NCBI GenBank assembly: GCA_014192545.1
Contig: BJHL01000005.1
Location: 1 to 64,000 of the forward strand
Reading direction: 5' to 3'
Source: Phycisphaerae bacterium
GTDB taxonomy: Bacteria; Planctomycetota; Phycisphaerae; Phycisphaerales; UBA1924
Length of the DNA stretch: 64,000 nt
Part shown: piece after piece, positions 50,512 to 58,412 of the stretch
Numbering within the stretch: the first letter of the stretch is position 1
How the letters are laid out: every line of letters begins with the position of its first letter
Translations under genes and position numbers: made by a program
The notes under the pieces: generated by a model
Database searches by the model: none
Seen by the model: the letters and a program-made list of their open reading frames with translations, nothing else
Told to the model about the DNA's origin: nothing

Positions 50512-51510
50512 ATGCAATACGCGCTCACGATGTTCCTGGTTGCAGGCCTTTCCCCAGCACTTGCCCTTGCGCAAGCCACCGACACCAAGCCTGCCACGAA
50601 CGCAACTGCCGAACAAACCAAAGTAACTTACCCCACCGGCGCAGTCTTCGCCGCTGAAGCCAAGCTGATTGGCGAGGGCTATGCCTTCACCGAAGGCCCC
50701 GCCTTCATGCCCGACCCCAGCGTGAAACCTCTGGGCGGCTACTTCATCTTTTGTGATGTCATGCCTTCTAAAGTCTTCCGCTGGAACGGCGACGGCAACA
50801 TTCCCGAAGTCTTCTTCGAAAGCACCGAAGGCGCACTCGGCACCGCAATCAAGCCTGACGGCACGATCGTGCAATGCCGCAAGAATTCCCGTTCCGTTGA
50901 AGAGGTCACGCTCGAAGCCGGCAAAGTCAAATCAACCACGACCCGCGCGGCGGACTTCGAGGGCAAGAAGCTCAACGCAACCAATGACTGTATCGTCGCA
51001 CGCGACGGCAGCATCTGGTTCACCGATCCGCCGTTCTTCACGCCGAAGGACGAAATCCAACTGGATTTCACAGGCGTCTATCGCATTAGCCCCGATGGCA
51101 AGCTCGAAGCCAAAGCCCGTGACATCAAGTACGCCAACGGCCTCGCATTCTCAACCGACGAAAAGACGCTCTACGTCAATGATTTCGCTGGCAAGAAAGT
51201 CATGGCCTACGCCGTGAATGACAAAGGCGATCTCGCGCCGCCCACGCTTGTTGCTGACCTCGCGGCACTCGCGAAAACCGTCAACGCCCAGGGCCGAGGC
51301 GGAGCCGACGGCATGCGCGTTCGCAGCGATGGAACGATCCTCGCCACAGGCCCAGGTGGTGTTTACGCCCTCACCCAGAACGGTGAGTTGAACGACTTCC
51401 TGCCCACCGGCAGCGCAAGCAATATCGCGATTGGCGGCGAAAAAGCAGACATTGCGGTCGTGACCTCTGGTTCTCGAGTATTCAGCGTGCCGCTTGTGCC
51501 GATCAAGTAA
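50512..51510 (+). CDS. SMP-30/gluconolactonase-like beta-propeller protein
   Basis: 332 aa. Signal peptide (MFLVAGLSPALALA) indicates export. Segments GYAFTEGPAFMP, NATNDCIVARDGSIWFTDPPFF, YANGLAFSTDEKTLYVNDF and GGADGMRVRSDGTILATGPGGVY follow the SMP-30/gluconolaconase blades, with the Glu, Asn and Asp metal ligands. Probably a periplasmic lactonase. GGAGG lies 5 nt before the ATG. Confidence 0.88.
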   Translation: MQYALTMFLVAGLSPALALAQATDTKPATNATAEQTKVTYPTGAVFAAEAKLIGEGYAFTEGPAFMPDPSVKPLGGYFIFCDVMPSKVFRWNGDGNIPEVFFESTEGALGTAIKPDGTIVQCRKNSRSVEEVTLEAGKVKSTTTRAADFEGKKLNATNDCIVARDGSIWFTDPPFFTPKDEIQLDFTGVYRISPDGKLEAKARDIKYANGLAFSTDEKTLYVNDFAGKKVMAYAVNDKGDLAPPTLVADLAALAKTVNAQGRGGADGMRVRSDGTILATGPGGVYALTQNGELNDFLPTGSASNIAIGGEKADIAVVTSGSRVFSVPLVPIK

Positions 51511-51693
51511 ACCGCGGGGCTGCTGCTGATGACGTGAATTGGGCCCCCCATAAAGCGTTGTCCGTTGGCTCAAGTGTTGCGTACTATGAATACGATTGTG
51601 ATAATGGATCGGGCGTGTCACTCTCATGCGTCCGCCGCAGCTTTGCCGCTGCACGTTTTCTGAATCGGGCATCGTGGGGAAATGCAGTTCTTT

Positions 51694-51718
51694 CGGCACG
51701 CGAGCGGTTCGCGTGCCG
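51694..51718 (+). other. Strong hairpin in the leader of the LuxR-type gene
   Basis: CGGCACGCGA, loop GCGGT, TCGCGTGCCG (perfect 10-bp arms), 33 bp before the ATG at 51752. No U tract follows, so it is not a classical terminator; it could be a leader structure or an IS-free repeat remnant. Confidence 0.6.
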
Positions 51719-51751
51719 GTCGTTGTTGGTTTGCCGCTTACTACCTCAACC

Positions 51752-52525
51752 ATGAACACCATGTCCGATCCATATCGCTCGTCCGTCAAGACCGAACTCA
51801 CCGCTGACATGGTCGAGTCCATGCTGCACGACGATCACTTCGTCCGTGCGCTCTGGCATGCCGTAACGATCGATCCCATGACAGGCGTCCAAGTCGTCGC
51901 GCCCGAAGGCACCATCCTCTACGGCAACGACCAAGCCATGCAAATGTTCCTCGGTCCAACCACACGCGCAATCGATTACGTCGGTCGCAACGCCAGTGAG
52001 TGGTCAAACCCCGATGCCTTCCGCGAACGCGTCACGCTGCTCAACGACATCGTCGCCGACGGCGTCACTCGCCAGTTCCGCGGCATCTATCAAGGCCGAC
52101 AAATCGTCTCCACCGTTTACCGCGTCATGGCTGGCAAACCCCCCGCCGCCAAGACGCCCGCACTGCTCATCATCTCGCGATACGTCCACGGCGATGTCAA
52201 ACAAGCTCACCTCCAAGGCCTCGAACTTCGTCACTCACCTGACGTTCACCTTGGCCCCCTCGACATCCTCTCCCGGCGCGAACTCGAAGTCCTCGCCCTG
52301 ATCGGCGAAGGCCTCAGCCTCCCACAAATCGCCGAAGTCCTTGGTCGCAGCCCGCACACCGCGCACGACCATCGCAAAGCCATCGGCCGCAAACTGGGAG
52401 TTGACGACCGCGTGCGTTTGGCGGAAATGGCCAAAGCCGCCGGCCTCAAACCCACCGACGCCGCCCTCCGCCGCGTCCGCTACGCGGGCGAACAACGCCG
52501 TCGAGCGGGTGATGCGCCAGCTTGA
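51752..52525 (+). CDS. PAS-LuxR-type transcriptional regulator
   Basis: 257 aa. The N-terminal half (about 20-145) resembles a PAS sensor fold (GVQVVAPEGTILYGNDQAMQMF, VGRNASEW). The C-terminal LuxR HTH is LSRRELEVLALIGEGLSLPQIAEVLGRSPHTAHDHRKAIGRKLGV, about residues 172-216. Ligand unknown. ATG 51752 or 51761. A separate helix-rich tail follows the HTH. Confidence 0.85.
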   Translation: MNTMSDPYRSSVKTELTADMVESMLHDDHFVRALWHAVTIDPMTGVQVVAPEGTILYGNDQAMQMFLGPTTRAIDYVGRNASEWSNPDAFRERVTLLNDIVADGVTRQFRGIYQGRQIVSTVYRVMAGKPPAAKTPALLIISRYVHGDVKQAHLQGLELRHSPDVHLGPLDILSRRELEVLALIGEGLSLPQIAEVLGRSPHTAHDHRKAIGRKLGVDDRVRLAEMAKAAGLKPTDAALRRVRYAGEQRRRAGDAPA

Positions 52526-52577
52526 TTCCTTTCGGCAAGCGAATTTGAACCCATCGCACGCTTGCCAATGATCCCCC

Positions 52578-53159
52578 ATGCACCCAGCCGCCTTCCTCGA
52601 CCGCGACGGCACCATCATCCGCGAGGTCCACTACATCTCTCGCCCTGATCAAGTCGAGATTCTCCCCCGCGCCGCCGATGCCATCAAACTTCTTGCCGCC
52701 GCTGGCTACACGTGCATCATCGTCAGCAATCAATCCGGCGTGGGTCGCGGCAAACTCACGGAAGCCGACATGCATGCCGTGCAAGCCGAGGTTGATCACC
52801 AACTCGCCGCCGCTGGTGCGAAACTGCACGCTGCCTACTTCTGCACGGTTCCGCCGCCACCCGATACCGACACCGCCCCCGACCGCCGCAGCCGCGTTGA
52901 TCATCCCGACCGCAAGCCCGGCCCGGGCATGCTGTTGCGTGCCGCCCGAGAACACAATCTCGACCTGACCCGAAGCGTCATGGTCGGCGACATGCTCAGC
53001 GACATTCTCGCAGGCAAAAATGCCGGCGTTGCAACAACCATCCACGTCAAAACGGGCCACGGCGCAACCCAGCCCGAGGCGATGAAGCAAGCAGACTTCG
53101 CCGCCCAAGACCTGTACGATGCCGCTCGCTGGCTCCTCGCGCGAGCGAACAAAAGCTAG
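52578..53159 (+). CDS. gmhB: D-glycero-D-manno-heptose 1,7-bisphosphate phosphatase-like HAD enzyme
   Basis: 193 aa. HAD-IIIA motifs: FLDRDGTI (Asp8, Asp10), VSNQSGVGRG, RKPGPGML and VGDMLSDI. GmhB removes a phosphate during heptose synthesis for LPS. Typical GmhB has a Cys/His zinc loop before RKP; here that loop (CTVPPPPDTDTAPDRRSRVDHPD) keeps only one Cys, so the zinc site is lost and the substrate may differ. Upstream of galE. Confidence 0.82.
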   Translation: MHPAAFLDRDGTIIREVHYISRPDQVEILPRAADAIKLLAAAGYTCIIVSNQSGVGRGKLTEADMHAVQAEVDHQLAAAGAKLHAAYFCTVPPPPDTDTAPDRRSRVDHPDRKPGPGMLLRAAREHNLDLTRSVMVGDMLSDILAGKNAGVATTIHVKTGHGATQPEAMKQADFAAQDLYDAARWLLARANKS

Positions 53160-53226
53160 CGATCGTTTCCTCACACTTCGCACTCTGGCACTCCGCACTC
53201 TGGCACTTTTTCCCACTGGACTTCCT

Positions 53227-54228
53227 ATGAACATTCTCGTCACCGGCGGCGCCGGTTATGTCGGCAGTGCTTGTCTTCGTTGGATGCTCGCCAAGGGTCA
53301 CAACCCGGTTGCATTCGACAATCTCAAGATGGGCCACCGCAAGGCTGTGCCCGATGGCCGACTCATTGTGGGTGACATCAGCAACGAGCAAGCCGTCGTC
53401 GCCGCGTTGCAGCAGGTGAAGGCCGACGCCGTCATGCACTTTGCCGCCGCGACGTACGTGGGCGAGAGCGTCAGCGATCCTGAGTACCACTATCGCAACA
53501 ACATCACGGGTACCTGCGTGCTGCTCAACGCCATGCGCAAGGCTGGCGTGAATCGCATGCTTTTCTCCAGCACCTGCGCTACCTACGGCATGAACCCCAA
53601 AGTGCCCATGAGCGAAGAAAGCCTGCAAGACCCTTGCTCGCCTTACGCGCGCACCAAACTTGCTGTCGAATGGATGATCCGCGACTTCGCGCACGCGTAT
53701 GGCCTTGGCTTCACGCTGCTGCGATACTTCAACGCCAGCGGCGCCAGCCCCGACGGCATGCACGGCGAAGACCACAAGCCCGAAAATCACCTGATTCCGC
53801 TCGTGCTGGAAGTGCCGCTGGGCAAGCGGTCGCACATTACGGTGTTCGGCAACGACTATCCCACGCCCGACGGCACCTGCATCCGCGATTACGTCCACAC
53901 CGACGACCTCGCTCAAGCTCACCAACTTGCCATCGAAGCAACACACGCCCCAACCGCAACCACCGCAGGCACCGCCGACGTCTTCAACATCGGCACCGGC
54001 AACGGCCAAAGCGTTTTTGAAATCATCAAAGCCTGCGAACAAGTCACGGGCCAGAAGATCGCCATCAAAATCGCCGACCGCCGCCCGGGCGACCCGCCGG
54101 CCCTCGTCGCGGAACCGGCGAAACTCAAGAGCAAACTGGGCTGGAAGCCGCAGTACACGGATATCGTGAAAACGGTGGAAACGGCGTGGAAGTGGCATAA
54201 GGCCAATCCCAATGGGTATGGCGACTAA
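53227..54228 (+). CDS. galE: UDP-glucose 4-epimerase
   Basis: 333 aa. TGGAGYVGS at residues 6-14, SSTCATYG with Ser114-115, and catalytic Tyr140/Lys144 (SPYARTK). The RYFNASGASPDGMHGE and ISDYV-like IRDYVHTDD segments are GalE-specific. It interconverts UDP-glucose and UDP-galactose for glycan synthesis. The gap behind gmhB (67 bp) contains an irregular GTG(C/A)-type repeat at about 53170-53216. Confidence 0.9.
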   Translation: MNILVTGGAGYVGSACLRWMLAKGHNPVAFDNLKMGHRKAVPDGRLIVGDISNEQAVVAALQQVKADAVMHFAAATYVGESVSDPEYHYRNNITGTCVLLNAMRKAGVNRMLFSSTCATYGMNPKVPMSEESLQDPCSPYARTKLAVEWMIRDFAHAYGLGFTLLRYFNASGASPDGMHGEDHKPENHLIPLVLEVPLGKRSHITVFGNDYPTPDGTCIRDYVHTDDLAQAHQLAIEATHAPTATTAGTADVFNIGTGNGQSVFEIIKACEQVTGQKIAIKIADRRPGDPPALVAEPAKLKSKLGWKPQYTDIVKTVETAWKWHKANPNGYGD

Positions 54229-54349
54229 GCCAGCTTGGCATTACGACTTCCAGAAGGCGCTCGCACAAGAAACTTATTCAACGCTCACAACGAGCGGCGA
54301 TGTAGCGAGAAGCTCCGTCACGCGCACCCAACTTTTCCGCCTTCTTGCT

Positions 54350-54392
54350 TCGCTTCTCTTCTTTGCGCTCTTCGCGTCTTTGCGGTGAGTAC
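54350..54392 (-). repeat. GCAAAG/CGAAG-type dispersed repeat
   Basis: On the minus strand: CACCGCAAAGACGCGAAGAG, then CGCAAAG and AAGAGAAGCG. This CGCAAAGACGC-like motif is a familiar, widely dispersed intergenic repeat in environmental genomes (from general knowledge). It lies between galE and the dockerin-tailed gene. Confidence 0.6.
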
Positions 54393-54413
54393 TGCCTCGA
54401 TCTGGTCTCTCGC

Positions 54414-56042
54414 TCAACACTCCCCGCCAGCCAACACCTCAAAGAAATCAATCACATCCGCGTCTTCCGGGAAGACCGTGTTGTTGTTGAAGTCGATGTC
54501 GTTGCACAGTCCCGTACTGCATTCGCCGCCCGCAAGCACCTCAAAGAAGTCAATCACATCCGCGTCTTCGGGAAAGACCGTGTTGTTGTTGAAGTCAATC
54601 CCATCGCACGCCACCGTCGCAGGCGGCGTCAACACAATCGTCGCGATATCAACGCTCGACGCCCCGCCGTCGCTGCGGCCAACGACCGCAATGTTGCCGT
54701 TGGGCAACGCCATGATGGCGGCGGCACGATCATCAACTTGCGGGTTGGTCGGGTTGCTCCACCGTGCACTCCAGTCCCGGCTTGCATCCGTCGCATCAAA
54801 CACGCCGATGGCGTAGTCGTTGTCTCCCGCAACGCCCGTTGACACAAAACCAGCGACGAGCGTGCGCCCGCTCGGTTCAATCGTCACGCCGCCGCGTGCG
54901 CTGCTCTCGGCCCGGTTCAGCCCTGTGTCCTTCGCGCGGAAACTCTTCGACGCGCCGCTGGTGCTGTCAAACGTCGCGACAAACAAGTCCGCAGGTAAGC
55001 CTGCGATGCTGCCCACGTGTCCCGCCACGCGAATGACGCCGGCAGCATCGACGGAAACGGCACGCGACACCACCGTTCGCCCATCGCTGGGGCGCCACGT
55101 CGTGCTCCACACCTGCGAACCGCTGGGATGCACCTTCGCGAGGATCAAGTCGCCTCCAAGTGATCCTGCGACAATCGCGCAGCCATCACTCGCGAGCGCA
55201 ACACCCACGCCCGTAGCACCGCCTGCCAACGCCGGAATTTCTTGCGTCGTCGATACACCCCCAGCGCCAACTCGAACCAACTTGCATCCACCGCCCGAGA
55301 TTCCCGCGAGTGCCACACACGCACCCGCAGGATCTCGGACGACTTGGATGACTTGCGAAAACGGATACCCCGCAGCAGCCGTCCACACCGGAACGCCCGC
55401 ACCGTCGAGGTACGTCACAAACGAATCTTGCTCATTGGTCGCGAGCGCAGTCCCGCCGCCCACGTACATTCCAAACCCGCCGTCACCCACAACCGCCGTC
55501 GCAACCGTGCTCACCGCACCATCACCCAGCAATTGATTCCACGCAACTTCGCCATCGGCGTTGAACTTCACCACGCCCGCCTGCGTGAAGCCAAAGAAAC
55601 CATCTTCGCTGTACCGCGTCGTGGCCCGGCCCACCGCCACCACACCGCCCTCAGGCGTTGCGATCATCGCCGCCATGCTGTCCACGCCCGACCGTGTGGC
55701 CGGACTGCTCTGATCATCGCCCAACGTGGGAAAATCAAACACGCTGCCCCAAAGCTGCTGCCCAGCGCCGTCGTACGTGATCACAACAAAATCATCATGC
55801 GGCACAAACTTCAACTTCACGCCGCCCGTCGCGTTCTCAAAGCTCTGCGTCACCCCGCCCGCAAAAATATTTCCCGCAGCATCAACCGCGATCGCCCGCG
55901 GATCTTCTGTCGAGCCCAACGTTGCCCCAACAGGGGGCTCGCTGGGACCATTAAAAACCTGCGACCACGAAATGGTCTGGGCGTGAACCGAAGAGGCAAT
56001 TCCTGCCACTGATAAAATGAGCAATGCAGCGATCCTGCGCAT
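54414..56042 (-). CDS. Secreted beta-propeller-like protein with two dockerin-like C-terminal repeats
   Basis: 542 aa. Signal peptide MRRIAALLILSVAGIASSVHA. About 460 residues of repeated Gly/Val/Asp-rich strands (VAVDAAGNIFAGG, VVAVGRATT, IVAGSLGGDLILAKV) form an SBBP/delta-60 type propeller. The end carries two nearly identical copies of a DFNNNTVFPEDADVIDFFEV segment followed by LAGGEC, the cysteine-ended Asp/Asn-rich tail of Phycisphaerae secreted proteins. Divergent from the pentaheme cytochrome, whose tail is of the same type. Confidence 0.8.
   Translation of the reverse strand: MRRIAALLILSVAGIASSVHAQTISWSQVFNGPSEPPVGATLGSTEDPRAIAVDAAGNIFAGGVTQSFENATGGVKLKFVPHDDFVVITYDGAGQQLWGSVFDFPTLGDDQSSPATRSGVDSMAAMIATPEGGVVAVGRATTRYSEDGFFGFTQAGVVKFNADGEVAWNQLLGDGAVSTVATAVVGDGGFGMYVGGGTALATNEQDSFVTYLDGAGVPVWTAAAGYPFSQVIQVVRDPAGACVALAGISGGGCKLVRVGAGGVSTTQEIPALAGGATGVGVALASDGCAIVAGSLGGDLILAKVHPSGSQVWSTTWRPSDGRTVVSRAVSVDAAGVIRVAGHVGSIAGLPADLFVATFDSTSGASKSFRAKDTGLNRAESSARGGVTIEPSGRTLVAGFVSTGVAGDNDYAIGVFDATDASRDWSARWSNPTNPQVDDRAAAIMALPNGNIAVVGRSDGGASSVDIATIVLTPPATVACDGIDFNNNTVFPEDADVIDFFEVLAGGECSTGLCNDIDFNNNTVFPEDADVIDFFEVLAGGEC
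54420..54600 (-). repeat. Near-identical duplicated segment encoding the dockerin-like tail
   Basis: Two direct copies of about 70 bp (roughly 54430-54505 and 54535-54605 on the plus strand) differ at only a few positions, so the duplication is recent or is being homogenised. Confidence 0.75.
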
Positions 56043-56349
56043 GGCAACTCCAGGCACGTAGCCAAAAACCCCTGATCGAGTGTCCCTGTCGCTCGCTCCT
56101 CGCTTATCCAACAATGTGCATCAAGTTTGGGGAATTGCAAACGAACTTGCGGGTTTGTTCTTTGTCAGCTGTGCTTTTCCACGCCCTGGAAATCCCCAAA
56201 TACAGATTTGTTTCTCCGGAACCGGTGCAACACCCAGAAACGTACTGCATAATAGAAGATGTCGACATCCACTTAACCTGGTTCTGGGTGGTTGTCAGAT
56301 CGGCACCGCTTGCAATGCGCAACTTCTGCGTAATCGGAGATTCGGGATC
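56043..56349. promoter_or_regulatory. Divergent promoter region with a long dyad
   Basis: 307 bp between the dockerin-tailed protein and the cytochrome. CACCCAGAA (56231-56239) pairs with TTCTGGGTG (56282-56290), and between them lies the perfect 12-bp palindrome GATGTCGACATC (56258-56269). CATAAT at 56248-56253 is a possible -10. This is less GC-rich than its surroundings. No gene is seen. Confidence 0.55.
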
Positions 56350-58275
56350 ATGCGTGGCAAGTCACTCAAGCGGCCTTCGGCCGAGACCCTCTATGTTGCT
56401 CTGGTCGCCGCTGCTGCCGTTGGCGTAACGCTCGCCGTCGCTACGCCTGTGCCGACAACGCTCCGCGACTTCTTTAACGGCGGCACCCAGCCCAACACGC
56501 TCATCGAGCCGCTCATGACGGCTCAGGTTTGCAGCAACTGCCACTCGTACTACGACGAGCATACTGAGCCCTACAGCCTTTGGTCCGCCAGCATGATGGG
56601 TCAGGCCTCGCGTGATCCGATCTTCCACGCGGCTCTTGCGGTTGCCAATCAAGACGCGTCTTTCGCTGGCGAGATGTGCCTGCGCTGCCACAGCCCCCAA
56701 GGCTGGTCGCGCGGTGCGGTGAGTGCAGATACCAGCGGCGCATCGCTTGAAGGCGAAGACCTGCAAGGCATCAGTTGCAGCGCCTGCCACCGCGCCGTCG
56801 ATCCGGTGTACAAGCCAGGCACGAGTCCCACGCGCGACCAAGCCATCCTCGCCAATCTCACCACGCCCATGCCCACGCACAGCGTGCACGGCACTGTTGA
56901 AGCTCTCGCGCATAACGCGAGCTTCGTCTGGGATCCGGAAGACTACCGCCGGGGTCCATACGAAATTACTGCTAATCCGCACCGCTGGGTTCGCAGCGAG
57001 TATCACCGCGATCCTGCCCTGTGCGCCAACTGCCACGAAGTCAGCAATCCTGTGTACACCAAGCAGCCTGATGGCAGCTATCAACTCAACGCTCTCAATA
57101 CGCCGCACGAAACGCTGAACAAGTACGACATGTTTCCCGTCGAGCGCACGTACAGCGAGTGGCAGAACAGCACGTTTGGCACGCAAGCTGTTGCACTCGC
57201 GAAGAACCCCAACGCACTGCCCGATGATCCCGACTTTGGCATGAATCGCTTCGGCGGGAACGATGTCAACGTCCGCACGTGCCAAGATTGCCACATGCCG
57301 CGCACGAAGGGCTACGGCGCAAACCCGGCTCAGGGTGCGATCTTGCGAAACGACTTGGGCAAGCACACGTTCAATGGTGCCAACACCTGGGTGCTGCGAG
57401 CAGTCGCGCAGCTCTACCCCGAGTACGAAACTGATCTCACCGAAGCCGGCGTGAATGATTCCATCCAGCGCTCACACGAAATGCTCGACGCCGCGAGCGA
57501 TCTCGAACTCACGTTCGATGGCTACACCAACCTCAACGCCCGCATCATCAACATGACTGGCCACAAACTGCCCACCGGCTACCCCGAAGGCCGGCGCATG
57601 TGGATCAACGTCAAGTTCTTCGCGATGAACGATGTGCTGATCGCCGAGTACGGCGCGTACAACAGCGATCTTGCAGAACTCACGACCGCTGACACGAAGG
57701 TTTACGAAGCGAAGATGGGCCTTGACGCTCACGCATCAAACGCCAGCGGCAAGCCCATCGGCGAGAGCTTCCACTTCGTGCTCAACAACCAGTGGCTCAA
57801 AGACAATCGCATTCCGCCCATCGGATTCACGAACGCTGCGTTCGCAAGCGTTGGTGCAGCACCGGTTGCAGTTGTGTATGTCGATGGCCAATACTGGGAC
57901 GACACGGCGTATCCCGTTCCACCCGCCGCTGTGCGAGCCGAAGTGCGCGTGTACCACCAGACCACGACGAAGGAATACATCGAGTTTCTGCGCGATCAGA
58001 ACACCACCAACAACGCCGGCACCATTGCGTACGACCAGTGGGAACTTTTCGGCAAGAGCCCGCCAGCACTGATGGACGAGAAAATCATCGCGGTCAATCC
58101 CTGCGGCGTGGACGTCAACAGCGACGGCGTCTACCCCGACGAGCGCGACTTTGACTCGCTTCTCGACTACTACTGGATGACCGACATGCGAGCCGACATC
58201 AACCACGACGGCCTCGTCAACGGCAACGACATCATCAGCTTCATCGACCGCTTCGCCGGCGCGCCGTGCGAGTGA
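56350..58275 (+). CDS. Pentaheme cytochrome c with dockerin-like C-terminal tail
   Basis: 641 aa. Signal or anchor segment near residues 13-31. Five CXXCH heme sites: Cys61-His65, Cys110-His114, Cys143-His147, Cys225-His229 and Cys311-His315 (the last as CQDCHMPR, as in cytochrome c554/NrfA-like proteins). Then a beta-rich domain (about 390-560) and an Asp/Asn-rich dockerin-like end (about 585-641, VNSDGVYPDERDFDSLLDYY, INHDGLVNGNDIISFIDRF, final Cys-Glu). Probably an extracytoplasmic electron carrier held in an extracellular assembly. GGAGA lies upstream of the ATG. Confidence 0.88.
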   Translation: MRGKSLKRPSAETLYVALVAAAAVGVTLAVATPVPTTLRDFFNGGTQPNTLIEPLMTAQVCSNCHSYYDEHTEPYSLWSASMMGQASRDPIFHAALAVANQDASFAGEMCLRCHSPQGWSRGAVSADTSGASLEGEDLQGISCSACHRAVDPVYKPGTSPTRDQAILANLTTPMPTHSVHGTVEALAHNASFVWDPEDYRRGPYEITANPHRWVRSEYHRDPALCANCHEVSNPVYTKQPDGSYQLNALNTPHETLNKYDMFPVERTYSEWQNSTFGTQAVALAKNPNALPDDPDFGMNRFGGNDVNVRTCQDCHMPRTKGYGANPAQGAILRNDLGKHTFNGANTWVLRAVAQLYPEYETDLTEAGVNDSIQRSHEMLDAASDLELTFDGYTNLNARIINMTGHKLPTGYPEGRRMWINVKFFAMNDVLIAEYGAYNSDLAELTTADTKVYEAKMGLDAHASNASGKPIGESFHFVLNNQWLKDNRIPPIGFTNAAFASVGAAPVAVVYVDGQYWDDTAYPVPPAAVRAEVRVYHQTTTKEYIEFLRDQNTTNNAGTIAYDQWELFGKSPPALMDEKIIAVNPCGVDVNSDGVYPDERDFDSLLDYYWMTDMRADINHDGLVNGNDIISFIDRFAGAPCE

Positions 58276-58282
58276 GGAAGAA

Positions 58283-58398
58283 GTGACGAAGTAACGAAGT
58301 GACGGAGTCAAGAAGTCAAGAAGTCAAGAAGTCAAGAAGTGCCGCAGTATCGAAGTGCCTTTCCACTTCGTTACTTCGTTACTTCGTTACTTCGTTAC
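58283..58398. repeat. Octamer arrays in opposite orientation between convergent genes
   Basis: Plus-strand units GTGACGAA, GTAACGAA, GTGACGGA, four GTCAAGAA, GTGCCGCA and GTATCGAA (58283-58354) face four inverted TTCGTTAC units (58367-58398). The two halves can fold into a long hairpin. It lies between the cytochrome stop and the LptF/G stop, so it may act as a bidirectional terminator. Confidence 0.9.
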
Positions 58399-58412
58399 TT
58401 CTTCCCACTTTT

